This document shows positions 10,043 to 18,998 of a stretch of DNA of 64,000 nt, piece by piece; position 1 is the first letter of the stretch, and each line of letters begins with the position of its first letter. Under the pieces are notes generated by a model. The model saw only the letters and a list, made by a program, of their open reading frames with translations, was not told where the DNA came from and searched no databases. The position numbers were made by a program, and so were the translations under genes. This stretch comes from Aminobacter aganoensis (GTDB lineage: Bacteria > Pseudomonadota > Alphaproteobacteria > Rhizobiales > Rhizobiaceae), in contig NZ_JACHOU010000001.1 in assembly GCF_014206975.1 (NCBI RefSeq), positions 248,001 to 312,000 on the forward strand. The letters run 5' to 3'.

Positions 10043-10625
10043 AGGCCGCCATGGCGCCGTCGGCGACGGCCAGCAGCGCTTCGCGCCCGACACCGTCGCG
10101 CGCCTGCACCGACATGCCTTGCTGGACGGCAATGATGAAGGCGGCGAGACCGGCTGGGTCGGCCGCCGCCGGCAGTTCGCCCTCTTCGGCCGCCGCCTTC
10201 AGCCGCTCCTCCAGTTGCCGCGCGCCTGCCAACCTGCGGGCGCTCAGGTCGTTGAACACCTCGCGATTGGTCTCGCTGGCATTGAGCGCACCGAGCACGA
10301 TCAGGCAGCCCCTGGGATCGCCGGGCTCGCTGAACGCCCTGGCCGAAGCACGCAGGAAATCGGCGACCGCCTGCTTCACGCTGCCCGGCCTGTTGAAGGC
10401 GCCCCAGATATCGATGCCCTCGGTGGCGCTGTAGAGGTCCACCGCCTCGCGAAACAACGCCTCCTTGCAGCCGAAAGCAGCATAAAGACTGGGCGAATTG
10501 ATGCCCATGGCTGCCGTCAGCTCCGCCAGAGACGCGCCGTCATAGCCCTTCTGCCAGAATAGCAGCATCGCCTGCCGCAATGCCTCATCGCGGTCGAAGC
10601 TGCGCGGACGTCCCTTTCCAGACAT
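10008..10625 (-). CDS. TetR/AcrR family transcriptional regulator
   Basis: 205 residues. The N-terminal helix-turn-helix is clear (RDEALRQAMLLFWQKGYDG then LTAAMGINSPSLYAAFG, residues ~10-52), followed by an effector-binding C-terminal domain with GCLIVLGALNAS, typical of the subgroup that controls neighbouring SDR or reductase genes. The ATG at 10625 was chosen because AGAAAGGA lies 5 bases upstream; an ATG at 10643 is in frame. The gene is divergent from the SDR at 10723, with an inverted-repeat operator candidate between them, so it likely represses that gene and itself. Confidence 0.92.
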   Translation of the reverse strand: MSGKGRPRSFDRDEALRQAMLLFWQKGYDGASLAELTAAMGINSPSLYAAFGCKEALFREAVDLYSATEGIDIWGAFNRPGSVKQAVADFLRASARAFSEPGDPRGCLIVLGALNASETNREVFNDLSARRLAGARQLEERLKAAAEEGELPAAADPAGLAAFIIAVQQGMSVQARDGVGREALLAVADGAMAAWDAMTGRSPAA

Positions 10626-10643
10626 CGAATTCCTTTCTGTCAT

Positions 10644-10703
10644 GACCGATACATAAATCCCTTGACCGCATCGGGCAAGAGTGCAACCAATTATATATCG
10701 GTC
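10644..10703. promoter_or_regulatory. Paired operator half-sites between tetR and the SDR gene
   Basis: GACCGATA (10644-10651) and TATCGGTC (10696-10703) are perfect inverted copies 44 bases apart, one close to each divergent gene. The extended forms (GACCGATACATAAAT and ATTATATATCGGTC) also share A/T-rich flanks. This fits TetR dimers bound at two sites in the shared promoter region. Confidence 0.55.
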
Positions 10704-10722
10704 ACTACAGAAAGATGAAAAC

Positions 10723-11481
10723 ATGTCCTCCACGTCCACCCAAAATCCTCTCCACGGCAAGGTCGCCCTGGTCACCGGCGGCAGCCGCGGCATCGGCGCC
10801 GCCATCGTCCGGCACCTGGCGTCGGCAGGTGCCGATGTCGCGCTGACCTATGCCCGCTCGGCCGAAAAGGCCCTGGACGTCGTTGCCGAAGTCGAGGCTT
10901 CCGGCCGCCGGGCAATCGCGATCCAGGCCGACAATATCGATGCCGAGGCCGTCGAGGCGGCCGTCGCCGAAACGGTCGCGTCGCTCGGCCGGCTCGACAT
11001 CCTGGTCAACAGTGCCGGCATCTGGCACGCCGGCACCATCGACACGGTCACGCTCGCCCAGCTCGACGAGGTCATGTCGGTCAACTTCCGCGCCCCGTTC
11101 GTCGCCGCGCGCGCGGCTGCCGCTGTTATGCCCGAGGGCGGCCGCATCATCTCCATCGGCAGCAATCTCGCCGACCGGGTTCCCTTTGAAGGCATCGGCC
11201 TCTATTCGGCCAGCAAGGCAGCCCTCGTCGGCCTGACCAGGGGGCTGGCACGCGACCTCGGACCGCGCGGCATCACCGTCAATGTCGTTCATCCCGGCTC
11301 GACCGAAACCGACATGAACCCGGCCCACGGCGACGGCGCCGACCACCAGCGCAACCTCATGGCCATCCCGCGCTTCGGCTCCCCCGACGACATCGCCGGC
11401 CTCGTCGCCTGGCTCGCCGGTCCCCAGGGCCGCTTCGTCACCGGCGCCGCACTCACCATCGACGGCGGCACCAACGCCTGA
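10723..11481 (+). CDS. SDR family oxidoreductase
   Basis: 252 residues, a classical short-chain dehydrogenase/reductase. It has the cofactor loop TGGSRGIG (residues 18-25), NSAGIW for the NAG motif, a Ser in ISIGSN and the YSASK active-site pair, and ends in TGAALTIDGGTNA. Arg/Ser around the first strand (TYARSAEKA) suggests NADP(H), by analogy. The ATG at 10723 gives the usual N-terminus; an upstream GTG at 10681 would add 14 unlikely residues. It is divergent from the TetR gene and likely its target. The substrate cannot be told from the sequence. Confidence 0.93.
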   Translation: MSSTSTQNPLHGKVALVTGGSRGIGAAIVRHLASAGADVALTYARSAEKALDVVAEVEASGRRAIAIQADNIDAEAVEAAVAETVASLGRLDILVNSAGIWHAGTIDTVTLAQLDEVMSVNFRAPFVAARAAAAVMPEGGRIISIGSNLADRVPFEGIGLYSASKAALVGLTRGLARDLGPRGITVNVVHPGSTETDMNPAHGDGADHQRNLMAIPRFGSPDDIAGLVAWLAGPQGRFVTGAALTIDGGTNA

Positions 11482-12020
11482 GGTTTTCGGGGCGCGTTTC
11501 GGCGAGACAAGCGGGGAAATGTGTTCCCCACTTGTCTTCGCTGCGACGGCAAGAGCGGTCGCCCTCGTTCTGTGATCGGCAGGTGGCGGTCCCGGAGGGA
11601 TCGCGACACCAAGGATCGGCTCGGCAAAGCTCGCCCCCCAATTTGTCAGGAACCTTGTCAGCAATCCGCGTGGATAGCCGACCTCCTTTTTCCACACCCT
11701 TCCAGACATCCCCTACAATCCATGCCAGTTCCTCCCGCGGGAACGCCGGTCGCGACGGCGGCATGCGGGGAGGAACCGGCGCCTCCGCTCGTGGGCTAAC
11801 GTGGCTCGCGGTCCGGGGAGGTTCCGTCCAAGGGTTCCCCTTCGGGCACTACGGCCCGGGTGCGCTGGACGATGCGCTAGTGGGGGCGCGGGCGAAAATG
11901 CCCTTGCCCCGGAAGCGGAACGGACGGGAACAGAAATCGCCGGCGGGGCGCGGACGTCGCGCCATTACTAAACTATCGGAAGGCACGGCCTCGCGCCCCG
12001 CTTCCCGAACTTTCCTCGTC
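11482..12020. other. Gene-free stretch before the tandem arrays
   Basis: About 540 bases with no frame showing protein-like composition on either strand; the apparent open frames are Arg/Pro/Ala-rich noise. I see no tRNA, transposase remnant or clear terminator. Together with the arrays that follow, it makes a gene-free block of about 950 bases between the SDR gene and the NAD(P)H-hydrate repair gene. Confidence 0.6.
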
Positions 12021-12116
12021 CTGAGCTTGTCGAAGGATGAGCTTGTCGAAGGATGAGCTTGTCGAAGGATGAGCTTGTCGAGGGATGAGCTTGTCTAGGG
12101 ATGAGCTTGTCGAGGG
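12021..12116. repeat. 16-bp tandem array, six copies
   Basis: Six consecutive 16-base units of the form ATGAGCTTGTCGAAGG, the first starting CTGAGC. Later copies drift to GAGGG or TAGGG. The unit is half of a repeat found widely between alphaproteobacterial genes (CCTGAGC-TTGTCGAAGGATG type). The unit is not a multiple of three and lies outside any gene, so it is likely a variable-number locus. Confidence 0.9.
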
Positions 12117-12167
12117 ATGACAATGGCCAGACCGGAAACGGGGCGTGGCGGTGAAGAAACCTGGCTT

Positions 12168-12191
12168 CTTCTCCCCGTTCACGGGGAGAAG
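12168..12191. repeat. Palindromic intergenic repeat element
   Basis: CTTCTCCCCG and CGGGGAGAAG form a perfect 10-base stem around TTCA. It is followed by GTCCCGGCAGGGGGATGAGG, a context I know from many Mesorhizobium-type intergenic repeats. It sits between the two tandem arrays. Confidence 0.75.
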
Positions 12192-12261
12192 GTCCCGGCA
12201 GGGGGATGAGGGGCAGCGCAAAACCTCTACGTCCCGGGCTCAACACCATCTTGGGCACAGC

Positions 12262-12397
12262 CCTCATCCTGAGCCCCTCATCCTGAGCCTAACCGCAACC
12301 CTCATCCTGAGCCTAACCGCAACCCTCATCCTGAGCCTAAGCGCAGCCCTCATCCTGAGCCTAAGCGCAGCCCTCATCCTGAGCCTGTCGAAGGATG
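12262..12397. repeat. 24-bp tandem array, about five and a half copies
   Basis: Units of CCTCATCCTGAGCCTAACCG plus CAAC repeat from 12276; copies three and four carry AAGCGCAGC instead. A partial unit precedes the array. The last copy returns to the canonical form, CCTGAGCCTGTCGAAGGATG. The array expands the left half of the same element whose right half is expanded at 12021-12116. On the plus strand it would read as a Leu/Ser/Ala-rich periodic peptide, which I consider meaningless. Confidence 0.9.
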
Positions 12398-12438
12398 GGA
12401 TGACGGGCACGGCGCGAGCCCCTAAGAGAAGACAAAAG

Positions 12439-13935
12439 TCACCCGCTCAATCCCGCCACCACCTCCCTGAGCGCCAGCGGCAGATCCTCGGCGATGAGCC
12501 CCGGCCCGAAGCGTCGCGCCGCCTCGGCATGCATCCACACGGCAGCGCAGGCCGCCTCGAACGGCGGCATGGACTGCGCCATAAGTGCTGCGACGATGCC
12601 CGACAGCACGTCGCCAGAACCGGCGGTGGCCAGCAGCGGCGTGCCGTTGCTGTTGATCGCGGCGCGCCCGTCGGGTGCGGCGATCACCGTGTCGGGGCCC
12701 TTGTAGACGATGACGGCATTTGCCTTGGCCGCAGCAGCCAGCGCCCGCTCGAGCTTCGACAGCGACGTGTCGGCGGCGATGTCGGAAAACAGCCGGCCGA
12801 ACTCGCCATGATGCGGCGTCAGCACCAGTGCCGGCCCCGACCGCCTACGCGCCTCGAAGAACGCGGCCCGCTGCCGCGCCATCGAAGTGATGCCGTCGGC
12901 ATCGAGCACCAACGCGCCAAAGCGTCCGGATGCATGCCCCATGAGCTCCAGCGCGAAACGGCCGACCTCGGGCTCCGGGCTCAGTCCCGGGCCATGGACC
13001 AGAACGGCGGGCTTGCGCTCGTCGAGGAAGGCAATCGCATCTTCGAGACCGTCGCAACGCCGGAGAATGATCGAGGTGAGATGCGCCGCGTTGGCCGCGA
13101 GCGCAGCCCCCGGCGACAACACCGTCACCGCGCCCGCCCCTGCCCGTGCCGCAGCCATCGCCGACAGCCGCGCCGCCCCGGTGGCCGCGATGCCACCGGA
13201 AAAGACGCCGACATGGCCGCGGCTGTATTTGTGGGCGTCCTTGGCCGGCGACGGGAACAGCGCCCGCCACCATGCCGGATCGTTTTCGCGGCAGCGCGCG
13301 CCTGTGGCCGCGACGGCTGCATCGGAAATGCCGATATCGGCGACAATGATCTCGCCGCAATGCGCCCGCCCGGGAAACAGCAGGTGACCGGGCTTCTTGC
13401 GGGCAAAGGTTACAGTTATCACCGCCTTGAAGGCACCGCCCGGCACCTCGCCCGACCTGCCCGACACGCCGGACGGCAGGTCCACTGCGACCACCGGCAC
13501 GCCGGCCTCGGCAGTCCGCGCCACCGCCGCCAGCACATCGCCGGCAAGCGGCTTGGAAAGCCCAGCGCCGTAGAGCGCATCGACGACGAGCGAACCCGTT
13601 TCGGGCGCGAAGGCGGACAATGGCTCGACCGCGACCGGGCACTCCGCGGCCGCAAGCGCGGCATCGCTGCCGGCGCGCGGCGCCGATGTCGCGAAAAGCC
13701 TGACGGCGCCGCCGCTTTCGCGCAGCAGGCGCGCCACGACATAACCGTCGCCGCCATTGTTGCCCGGCCCGCACAGCACATGGACCGGATGCGCCGATGG
13801 AAACCGGGACAGCACCACATCGGCGATCGCACCCCCGGCCCGCCGCATCAGCCCGACGCCGTCGACCGGACCCGCGCCGATCGTCAGCCGGTCGGCCTCG
13901 GCCATTTCGTCAGGTGTCAGCAGTTCAAACGCCAT
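12439..13935 (-). CDS. nnr: Bifunctional NAD(P)H-hydrate epimerase/dehydratase
   Basis: Repairs damaged NAD(P)H: an N-terminal YjeF-type epimerase interconverts R and S hydrates, and a C-terminal ribokinase-like domain dehydrates the S form using ADP or ATP. Of 498 residues, 1-~205 carry CGPGNNGGDGYVVARLL and VVDALYGAGLSKPL (epimerase). The rest carries HKYSRGHVGVFSGG, VLTPHHGEFGRLF, VVYKGPDT-like AVIVYKGPDTVIAAPDG and TAGSGDVLSGIVAAL (dehydratase). ATG 13935 gives the usual MAFELLTPDEM start; a TTG 11 codons upstream is less likely. It is divergent from glnB, a neighbourhood common in rhizobia. Confidence 0.96.
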   Translation of the reverse strand: MAFELLTPDEMAEADRLTIGAGPVDGVGLMRRAGGAIADVVLSRFPSAHPVHVLCGPGNNGGDGYVVARLLRESGGAVRLFATSAPRAGSDAALAAAECPVAVEPLSAFAPETGSLVVDALYGAGLSKPLAGDVLAAVARTAEAGVPVVAVDLPSGVSGRSGEVPGGAFKAVITVTFARKKPGHLLFPGRAHCGEIIVADIGISDAAVAATGARCRENDPAWWRALFPSPAKDAHKYSRGHVGVFSGGIAATGAARLSAMAAARAGAGAVTVLSPGAALAANAAHLTSIILRRCDGLEDAIAFLDERKPAVLVHGPGLSPEPEVGRFALELMGHASGRFGALVLDADGITSMARQRAAFFEARRRSGPALVLTPHHGEFGRLFSDIAADTSLSKLERALAAAAKANAVIVYKGPDTVIAAPDGRAAINSNGTPLLATAGSGDVLSGIVAALMAQSMPPFEAACAAVWMHAEAARRFGPGLIAEDLPLALREVVAGLSG

Positions 13936-14041
13936 GGCGGTGTCCGCGAGATTCCAGCATCGGCCCAAGAATTAGCACGCCGCCGCGCCCGGCCGAAACA
14001 AGGATGCAGCAATGCGCAACAGGTACAAATTATGAGCATCA

Positions 14042-14058
14042 TGCCGCTTTTTTGTGCA
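14042..14058. promoter_or_regulatory. Candidate NtrC enhancer of glnB-glnA
   Basis: The 17-mer TGCCGCTTTTTTGTGCA has the TGC-N11-GCA frame of NtrC sites and matches 14 of 17 bases of the site upstream of glnII (20569-20585, minus). It lies about 160 bases before the predicted start of transcription, a normal enhancer distance for a sigma-54 promoter. Confidence 0.6.
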
Positions 14059-14185
14059 TAGATTTAAGGCAGAGGACGCTGAAATTTTGGGCGATCTTCG
14101 TGCGACAGGGCAAAACCGGCAGCGGAACCTGCGTTCCGTGGCGGCCACCAGGGCAAACTGGTCACACTTGTCGCAGCCACTAGAC

Positions 14186-14203
14186 TTGGCACGCTTCGTG
14201 CTT
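14186..14203 (+). promoter_or_regulatory. Sigma-54 (-24/-12) promoter of glnB
   Basis: TTGGCACGCTTCGTGCTT has GG at 14188-14189 and GC at 14200-14201, separated by exactly 10 bases, as required for RpoN promoters. Transcription would start near 14213, giving a leader of about 50 bases before the glnB ATG. Confidence 0.75.
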
Positions 14204-14235
14204 GAGATAGGCGCGAGTGGGTGCATTACCCCTGA

Positions 14236-14601
<366 letters not shown>

Positions 14602-14651
14602 CCCTTCGAAATTTCTTCTCGTCCTAACGTCATCAGACAGGGAACCATCAC

Positions 14652-16061
14652 ATGACGACAGCCAAAGACATCATGAAGCAGATCAAGGACAACGACGTTA
14701 AGTTCGTTGACCTGCGCTTCACCGACCCCAAGGGCAAGCTCCACCACGTCACCATGGACATCGCCGAGGTCGAGGAAGACATGTTCGCCGACGGCGTCAT
14801 GTTCGACGGCTCCTCCATCGCCGGCTGGAAGGCGATCAACGAATCCGACATGGTGCTGATGCCCGACATGGACACGGTCCACATGGACCCGTTCTTCGCC
14901 CAGTCGACCATGGTCATCCTGTGCGACATTCTCGATCCGGTTTCGGGCGAGGCCTACAACCGCGACCCGCGCGGCATCGCCAAGAAGGCAGAGGCCTATC
15001 TCAAGGCCGAAGGCATCGGCGACACTGTCTTCGTCGGCCCGGAAGCCGAATTCTTCGTCTTCGACGACGTCAAGTATAAGGCCGACCCCTACAACACCGG
15101 TTTCAAGCTCGATTCGACCGAACTGCCGTCGAACGACGACACCGACTATGAGACCGGCAACCTTGGCCACCGCCCCCGCGTCAAGGGCGGCTATTTCCCG
15201 GTCCCGCCGATCGACAGCTGCCAGGACATGCGCTCCGAAATGCTGACCGTGCTGTCCGAGATGGGCGTGCGCGTCGAAAAGCACCACCACGAGGTGGCTG
15301 CCGCCCAGCACGAACTCGGCATCAAGTTCGACACGCTCGTCCGCAACGCCGACAAGATGCTGATCTACAAGTACGTCGTGCACCAGGTCGCCAATGCCTA
15401 TGGCAAGACGGCCACCTTCATGCCGAAGCCGATCTTCGGCGACAACGGCTCGGGCATGCACGTCCACCTGTCGATCTGGAAGAATGGCAAGCCAACCTTC
15501 GCCGGCAACGAATATGCCGGCCTGTCGGAAAACTGCCTCTATTTCATCGGCGGCGTCATCAAGCACGCCAAGGCGATCAATGCCTTTACCAACCCGCTGA
15601 CCAACTCCTACAAGCGCCTGGTCCCGGGTTATGAGGCACCGGTGCTGCTCGCCTACTCCGCGCGCAACCGCTCGGCCTCCTGCCGCATTCCCTTCGGCAA
15701 CTCGCCGAAGTCCAAGCGCGTCGAGGTCCGCTTCCCCGACCCGGGCGCGAACCCCTACCTCTGCTTCGCCGCGCTGCTGATGGCCGGCCTCGACGGCATC
15801 AAGAACAAGATCCACCCCGGCCAGCCGATGGACAAGGATCTCTATGACCTGCCGGCGAAGGAACTCAAGAAGATCCCGACCGTCTGCGGCAGCTTGCGCG
15901 AAGCGCTCCAGAGCCTCGACAAGGACCGCGGCTTCCTCAAGGCCGGCGGCGTCTTCGACGACGACCAGATCGACAGCTTCATCGAGCTGAAGATGGCCGA
16001 GGTCATGCGCTTCGAAATGACCCCCCATCCGGTCGAGTACGACATGTACTACTCGGTCTAA
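14652..16061 (+). CDS. glnA: Glutamine synthetase type I
   Basis: 469 residues, the normal GSI length; makes glutamine from glutamate, ammonia and ATP as a dodecamer. Seen are [18 protein letters not shown] near the N-terminus, the glutamate/ATP-site stretch [27 protein letters not shown], and the adenylylation site LYDLP with Tyr398, so the enzyme is switched off by GlnE. AGGGAA precedes the ATG by 7 bases. It is the second gene of glnB-glnA and ends in a clear terminator. A second, type II enzyme lies at 19401-20441. Confidence 0.99.
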   Translation: MTTAKDIMKQIKDNDVKFVDLRFTDPKGKLHHVTMDIAEVEEDMFADGVMFDGSSIAGWKAINESDMVLMPDMDTVHMDPFFAQSTMVILCDILDPVSGEAYNRDPRGIAKKAEAYLKAEGIGDTVFVGPEAEFFVFDDVKYKADPYNTGFKLDSTELPSNDDTDYETGNLGHRPRVKGGYFPVPPIDSCQDMRSEMLTVLSEMGVRVEKHHHEVAAAQHELGIKFDTLVRNADKMLIYKYVVHQVANAYGKTATFMPKPIFGDNGSGMHVHLSIWKNGKPTFAGNEYAGLSENCLYFIGGVIKHAKAINAFTNPLTNSYKRLVPGYEAPVLLAYSARNRSASCRIPFGNSPKSKRVEVRFPDPGANPYLCFAALLMAGLDGIKNKIHPGQPMDKDLYDLPAKELKKIPTVCGSLREALQSLDKDRGFLKAGGVFDDDQIDSFIELKMAEVMRFEMTPHPVEYDMYYSV

Positions 16062-16080
16062 GACCAGAGAAACAAAGAAA

Positions 16081-16109
16081 AAAGCCCCGGAGCGATCCGG
16101 GGCTTTTTT
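16081..16109 (+). terminator. Terminator of glnB-glnA
   Basis: AAAGCCCCGG (16081-16090) pairs with CCGGGGCTTT (16097-16106) around a 6-base loop and is followed by a T-tract. It lies 20 bases after the glnA stop. Confidence 0.92.
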
Positions 16110-16174
16110 GTTTGGCGGGGCAGCAATCCGGTAAATGCCGGACTGCTGCGGAGGATGCGTAGCCGAACGACCCG

Positions 16175-17746
16175 TCAGATGCTTTTAGCGCTCATCTGCT
16201 CGGAGATGTAGTCGGCCTGCCGGATCGCCAGCGCCACGATGGTGAGCGTCGGGTTTTCCGCGCCGCCCGTGGTGAACTGGCTGCCGTCGGAGACGAACAG
16301 GTTCTTGATGTCGTGCGTCTGGCCCCATTTGTTGACCACGCCGTCGGATGCCTTTTCGCTCATCCGGTTGGTGCCCAGATTGTGCGTCGACGGATAGGGC
16401 GGCGTCGGGAACGAACGGGTGGCGCCGACTGCGTCGTACATCGCCATGCCCTGCTTGTAGGCGTGGTTGCGCATGGCGACGTCGTTGGGATGGTCGGTGA
16501 ACCAGACATCCGGGATCGGCATGCCGTATTTGTCCTTCAGTTCGCCATGCAGCTTCACGGCGTTCTGCTCCTGCGGCATGTCTTCGCCGACGATCCACAT
16601 GCCTGCCATCTTGTCGTAGTGGTCGAGCGCGGTGGTGAACGAACGGCCCCAGCCACCGGGATCGAGGAACGCCGCCATGAACGGCAGTCCGAGCGCCAGT
16701 GTTTCGAGCTCGTAGCCGCCGACGAAACCGCGCGACGGGTCGTGCCTGGCTTCATCCCGGACGATGCCGGCCATGGTCGTGCCGCGCCAGAAATGCACGG
16801 GCTTGTCGAAGATGGCGTAGACCGACCCGGTGGTGTGGCGCATGTAGTTCTTGCCCACCTGCCCCGACGAATTCGCCAGCCCGTCCGGAAATTTCGACGA
16901 CGCCGAGTTGAGCAGCAGCCGCGGGCTTTCGATCGAATTGCCGGCGACGCAAACGATGCGCGCCTTCTGGCTCTGGGTCTTGCCGTCCTTGTCTGCATAC
17001 ACGACGCTGGTCACCTTGCCGCTGTCGTCGTGCTCGATCTTGAGCACATGGCTGCTGGGCCTGACCTCCAGCTTGCCCGTCGTCTCGCCCTTGGGGATTT
17101 CGGTATAAAGGGTCGACCACTTGGCCCCCCACTTGCAGCCCTGGAAGCAGAACCCGGTCTGCTGACAGCCCATGCGGCCGTCGCGATCGGCCGAATTGAT
17201 CGCCATCCTGCCGGTGTGGCATTCCTTGTAGCCGAGCTTGTCGGCCCCGGCCTTGAACACCTTGAAATTGTTGTTGCCTGGCAGGCCCTCGATGTCATTG
17301 GTGCGGGTGACACCCATCTTGTCCTCGGCCTTGGCGTAATAAGGCTCGAGATCGGCAAGCGTGATCGGCCAGTCGAGCAGGTTGGCGCCCTCGACCTTGC
17401 CGTAGTTGGTCAGCGTCTTGAATTCATGCTCCTGGAAACGCAGCGACGCGCCGGCCCAGTGCGTGGTCGTGCCGCCGACTGCCTTGACGATCCAGGCCGG
17501 AAGGTTGGGGAAGTCCTTGTGGACCCGCCAGCCGCCGCCGGTCGTGCGGTTGTCCAGCCAGGCAAGCTGGCCGAAGGAGTCCCACTCGTCGTTGATGAAT
17601 TCGTCGTATTCGATGCGCGGGCCGGCTTCGAGAATGACGACGTCGATGCCCTTTTGGGCGAGTTCGTTGCCAAGCGTGCCGCCGCCGGCTCCGGAGCCGA
17701 TGATGACGACGACGCTGTCGTCGTTGAGATCGTAGGGTGCAGGCAT
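16175..17746 (-). CDS. GMC family FAD-dependent oxidoreductase
   Basis: 523 residues. FAD-binding GSGAGGGTLGNEL near residue 17, GGTTTHWAGASLRF, and the C-terminal GMC_oxred_C block ending SDGSQFTTGGAENPTLTIVA place it in the GMC family, in the branch containing the flavoprotein subunit of membrane-bound gluconate 2-dehydrogenase and related sugar/alcohol dehydrogenases. The gene downstream of its promoter (17795-18328) encodes the matching small subunit. No cytochrome c subunit is adjacent, so the electron acceptor is unknown. GGAGGAAAAC precedes the ATG. Substrate is not assignable. Confidence 0.9.
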   Translation of the reverse strand: MPAPYDLNDDSVVVIIGSGAGGGTLGNELAQKGIDVVILEAGPRIEYDEFINDEWDSFGQLAWLDNRTTGGGWRVHKDFPNLPAWIVKAVGGTTTHWAGASLRFQEHEFKTLTNYGKVEGANLLDWPITLADLEPYYAKAEDKMGVTRTNDIEGLPGNNNFKVFKAGADKLGYKECHTGRMAINSADRDGRMGCQQTGFCFQGCKWGAKWSTLYTEIPKGETTGKLEVRPSSHVLKIEHDDSGKVTSVVYADKDGKTQSQKARIVCVAGNSIESPRLLLNSASSKFPDGLANSSGQVGKNYMRHTTGSVYAIFDKPVHFWRGTTMAGIVRDEARHDPSRGFVGGYELETLALGLPFMAAFLDPGGWGRSFTTALDHYDKMAGMWIVGEDMPQEQNAVKLHGELKDKYGMPIPDVWFTDHPNDVAMRNHAYKQGMAMYDAVGATRSFPTPPYPSTHNLGTNRMSEKASDGVVNKWGQTHDIKNLFVSDGSQFTTGGAENPTLTIVALAIRQADYISEQMSAKSI

Positions 17747-17794
17747 GTTTTCCTCCCGGGAATGCTGAAAAGGCTGTTCGCGACAACCGGCCGA

Positions 17795-18328
17795 TCAGAG
17801 CCACTCGATGTCGTCGAAACCGCGCGCGATGTATCCGCCCTTGGAGTAGGACTCGCCCTCGTAACCGAAGATCGGCCACACCTCCTTCTGGTTGTAGAGG
17901 CCGACGACGAGCCCACCGCGGATCGCCTGGAAGAACGGTGTCTCCTCGATCTGCCGGAGGATGGCCACGCGCTCGTCCTCCCAGCCGAGGCCGGTGTAGC
18001 CGCCGGCACCCGACTTCTGGTCGAGGTCGGCGATGCCCTTCTCGATCAATTCCTTGTGCGCCGCATCCTTGCCCGCCTGTTCGTCGTGGCTCTTGATGGC
18101 GATGGCATAGAACTTGTCCGGCACCTGATCGTGCGGATAGATGTCGCGCGCCATCTGGATCAGCGTCGCCAACGTTTCCGGCTTCAGCGCCGTGCTCTCA
18201 AGCCCCCATGCTTCGCCCGTGCTGAGCACGGCCGAGCCGCTGATGATGAGCAGCGCGCCGGCAGCACTGCCACGCTTGAGCAGTTCACGCCGCGACAGGC
18301 CGGACCTGCCTTGATAGATCGTCACCAT
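17795..18328 (-). CDS. Gluconate 2-dehydrogenase subunit 3 family protein
   Basis: 177 residues. It begins with a twin-arginine signal, SRRELLKRG, then a hydrophobic AAGALLIISGSAVLS, so it is exported folded. The body (MARDIYPHDQVPDKFYA, FFQAIRGGLVVGLYNQ, IFGYEGESYSKGGYI) matches the small Tat-exported subunit that chaperones GMC flavoproteins to the periplasm. The ATG at 18328 follows GGGAGGAAATC. It lies 48 bases upstream of the GMC gene and is surely its partner. Confidence 0.9.
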   Translation of the reverse strand: MVTIYQGRSGLSRRELLKRGSAAGALLIISGSAVLSTGEAWGLESTALKPETLATLIQMARDIYPHDQVPDKFYAIAIKSHDEQAGKDAAHKELIEKGIADLDQKSGAGGYTGLGWEDERVAILRQIEETPFFQAIRGGLVVGLYNQKEVWPIFGYEGESYSKGGYIARGFDDIEWL

Positions 18329-18399
18329 GATTTCCTCCCTTGCTTGCGATGCGCCGTCGGCGCTTGGCTGGCGCGGCGCTCTCCCTCGCCGCATATGCT

Positions 18400-18795
18400 T
18401 CACTTGAACCTGCCTCCCCGCTGCAAGACCTCGATCTTGTAGCCGTCGGGGTCTTCGATGAAGAAGAAGCGGGCGAGCGGCTTGCCGCCCGGCGCGAAGT
18501 CGACGATGTCCTTTGGGGTCAGGCCGGCCGCAACCAGCCGCTGGCGCGTGGCGTCCAGGTCGTCCACCGATACTGCAAGGTGGCCGTAGCCGTCGCCCAG
18601 CGCATAGGGCTCGGCCCGACCCTTGTTGACGGTCAGCTCGACCTCGAATTCGGTTTCAGGATTGCTGAGATAGAGAAGGGTGAACGTCTCGAAATCGAGG
18701 CGGTCGGTAACTTCGAGGCCGAAGGCCGTGCGATAGAAGGATACCGAACGCGTCTCGTCGAGCACGCGCACCATGGAATGTATTGCCTTCGCCAT
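18400..18795 (-). CDS. gloA: Lactoylglutathione lyase (glyoxalase I)
   Basis: 131-residue VOC-fold enzyme that converts the methylglyoxal-glutathione adduct to S-lactoylglutathione. The metal-ligand pattern of GloA is preserved: His in IHSMVRVLDETRSVSFY (residue 6), Glu in EFEVELTVNKG, His in GYGHLAVSVDD and Glu in DPDGYKIEVLQ. It is 71 bases upstream of the Tat-exported small subunit on the same strand, so detoxification of reactive carbonyls may be coupled to the periplasmic dehydrogenase; this link is inference. Confidence 0.9.
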   Translation of the reverse strand: MAKAIHSMVRVLDETRSVSFYRTAFGLEVTDRLDFETFTLLYLSNPETEFEVELTVNKGRAEPYALGDGYGHLAVSVDDLDATRQRLVAAGLTPKDIVDFAPGGKPLARFFFIEDPDGYKIEVLQRGGRFK

Positions 18796-18998
18796 TCGTC
18801 CTCCTGGCAGTTGCTTGCCAGGGGATTATGAATCCGTGCAGTTCCAAGTGGTGGCAGCCCGTTACCACGCCCCCGAAGACAGACTTTGCTAGGCACGGAC
18901 GACGTACAGGTTGCGGCAGCGGACGGTTGGGCCGATGATGGGCGTCGAACGCCAGCGCCGGTGCCGAAAACGCCGCGCAAGCCATCGGGAGGATTGAT

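Noticed and set aside
11482-12020. Remnant of a transposase or resolvase
   Set aside because: No DDE or serine-recombinase motif in any frame and no terminal inverted repeats or target duplication were seen.
12021-12397. CRISPR array
   Set aside because: The repeats are contiguous 16- and 24-bp units with no unique spacers and no cas genes nearby.
12145-14061. 638-residue plus-strand frame across the arrays and nnr
   Set aside because: It is the antisense of the NAD(P)H-hydrate repair gene plus repeats; composition is Arg/His/Gln-rich and typical of GC-rich shadow frames.
16313-18442. 709-residue plus-strand frame over the GMC cluster
   Set aside because: Antisense to three recognised genes with intact motifs; no family resemblance of its own.
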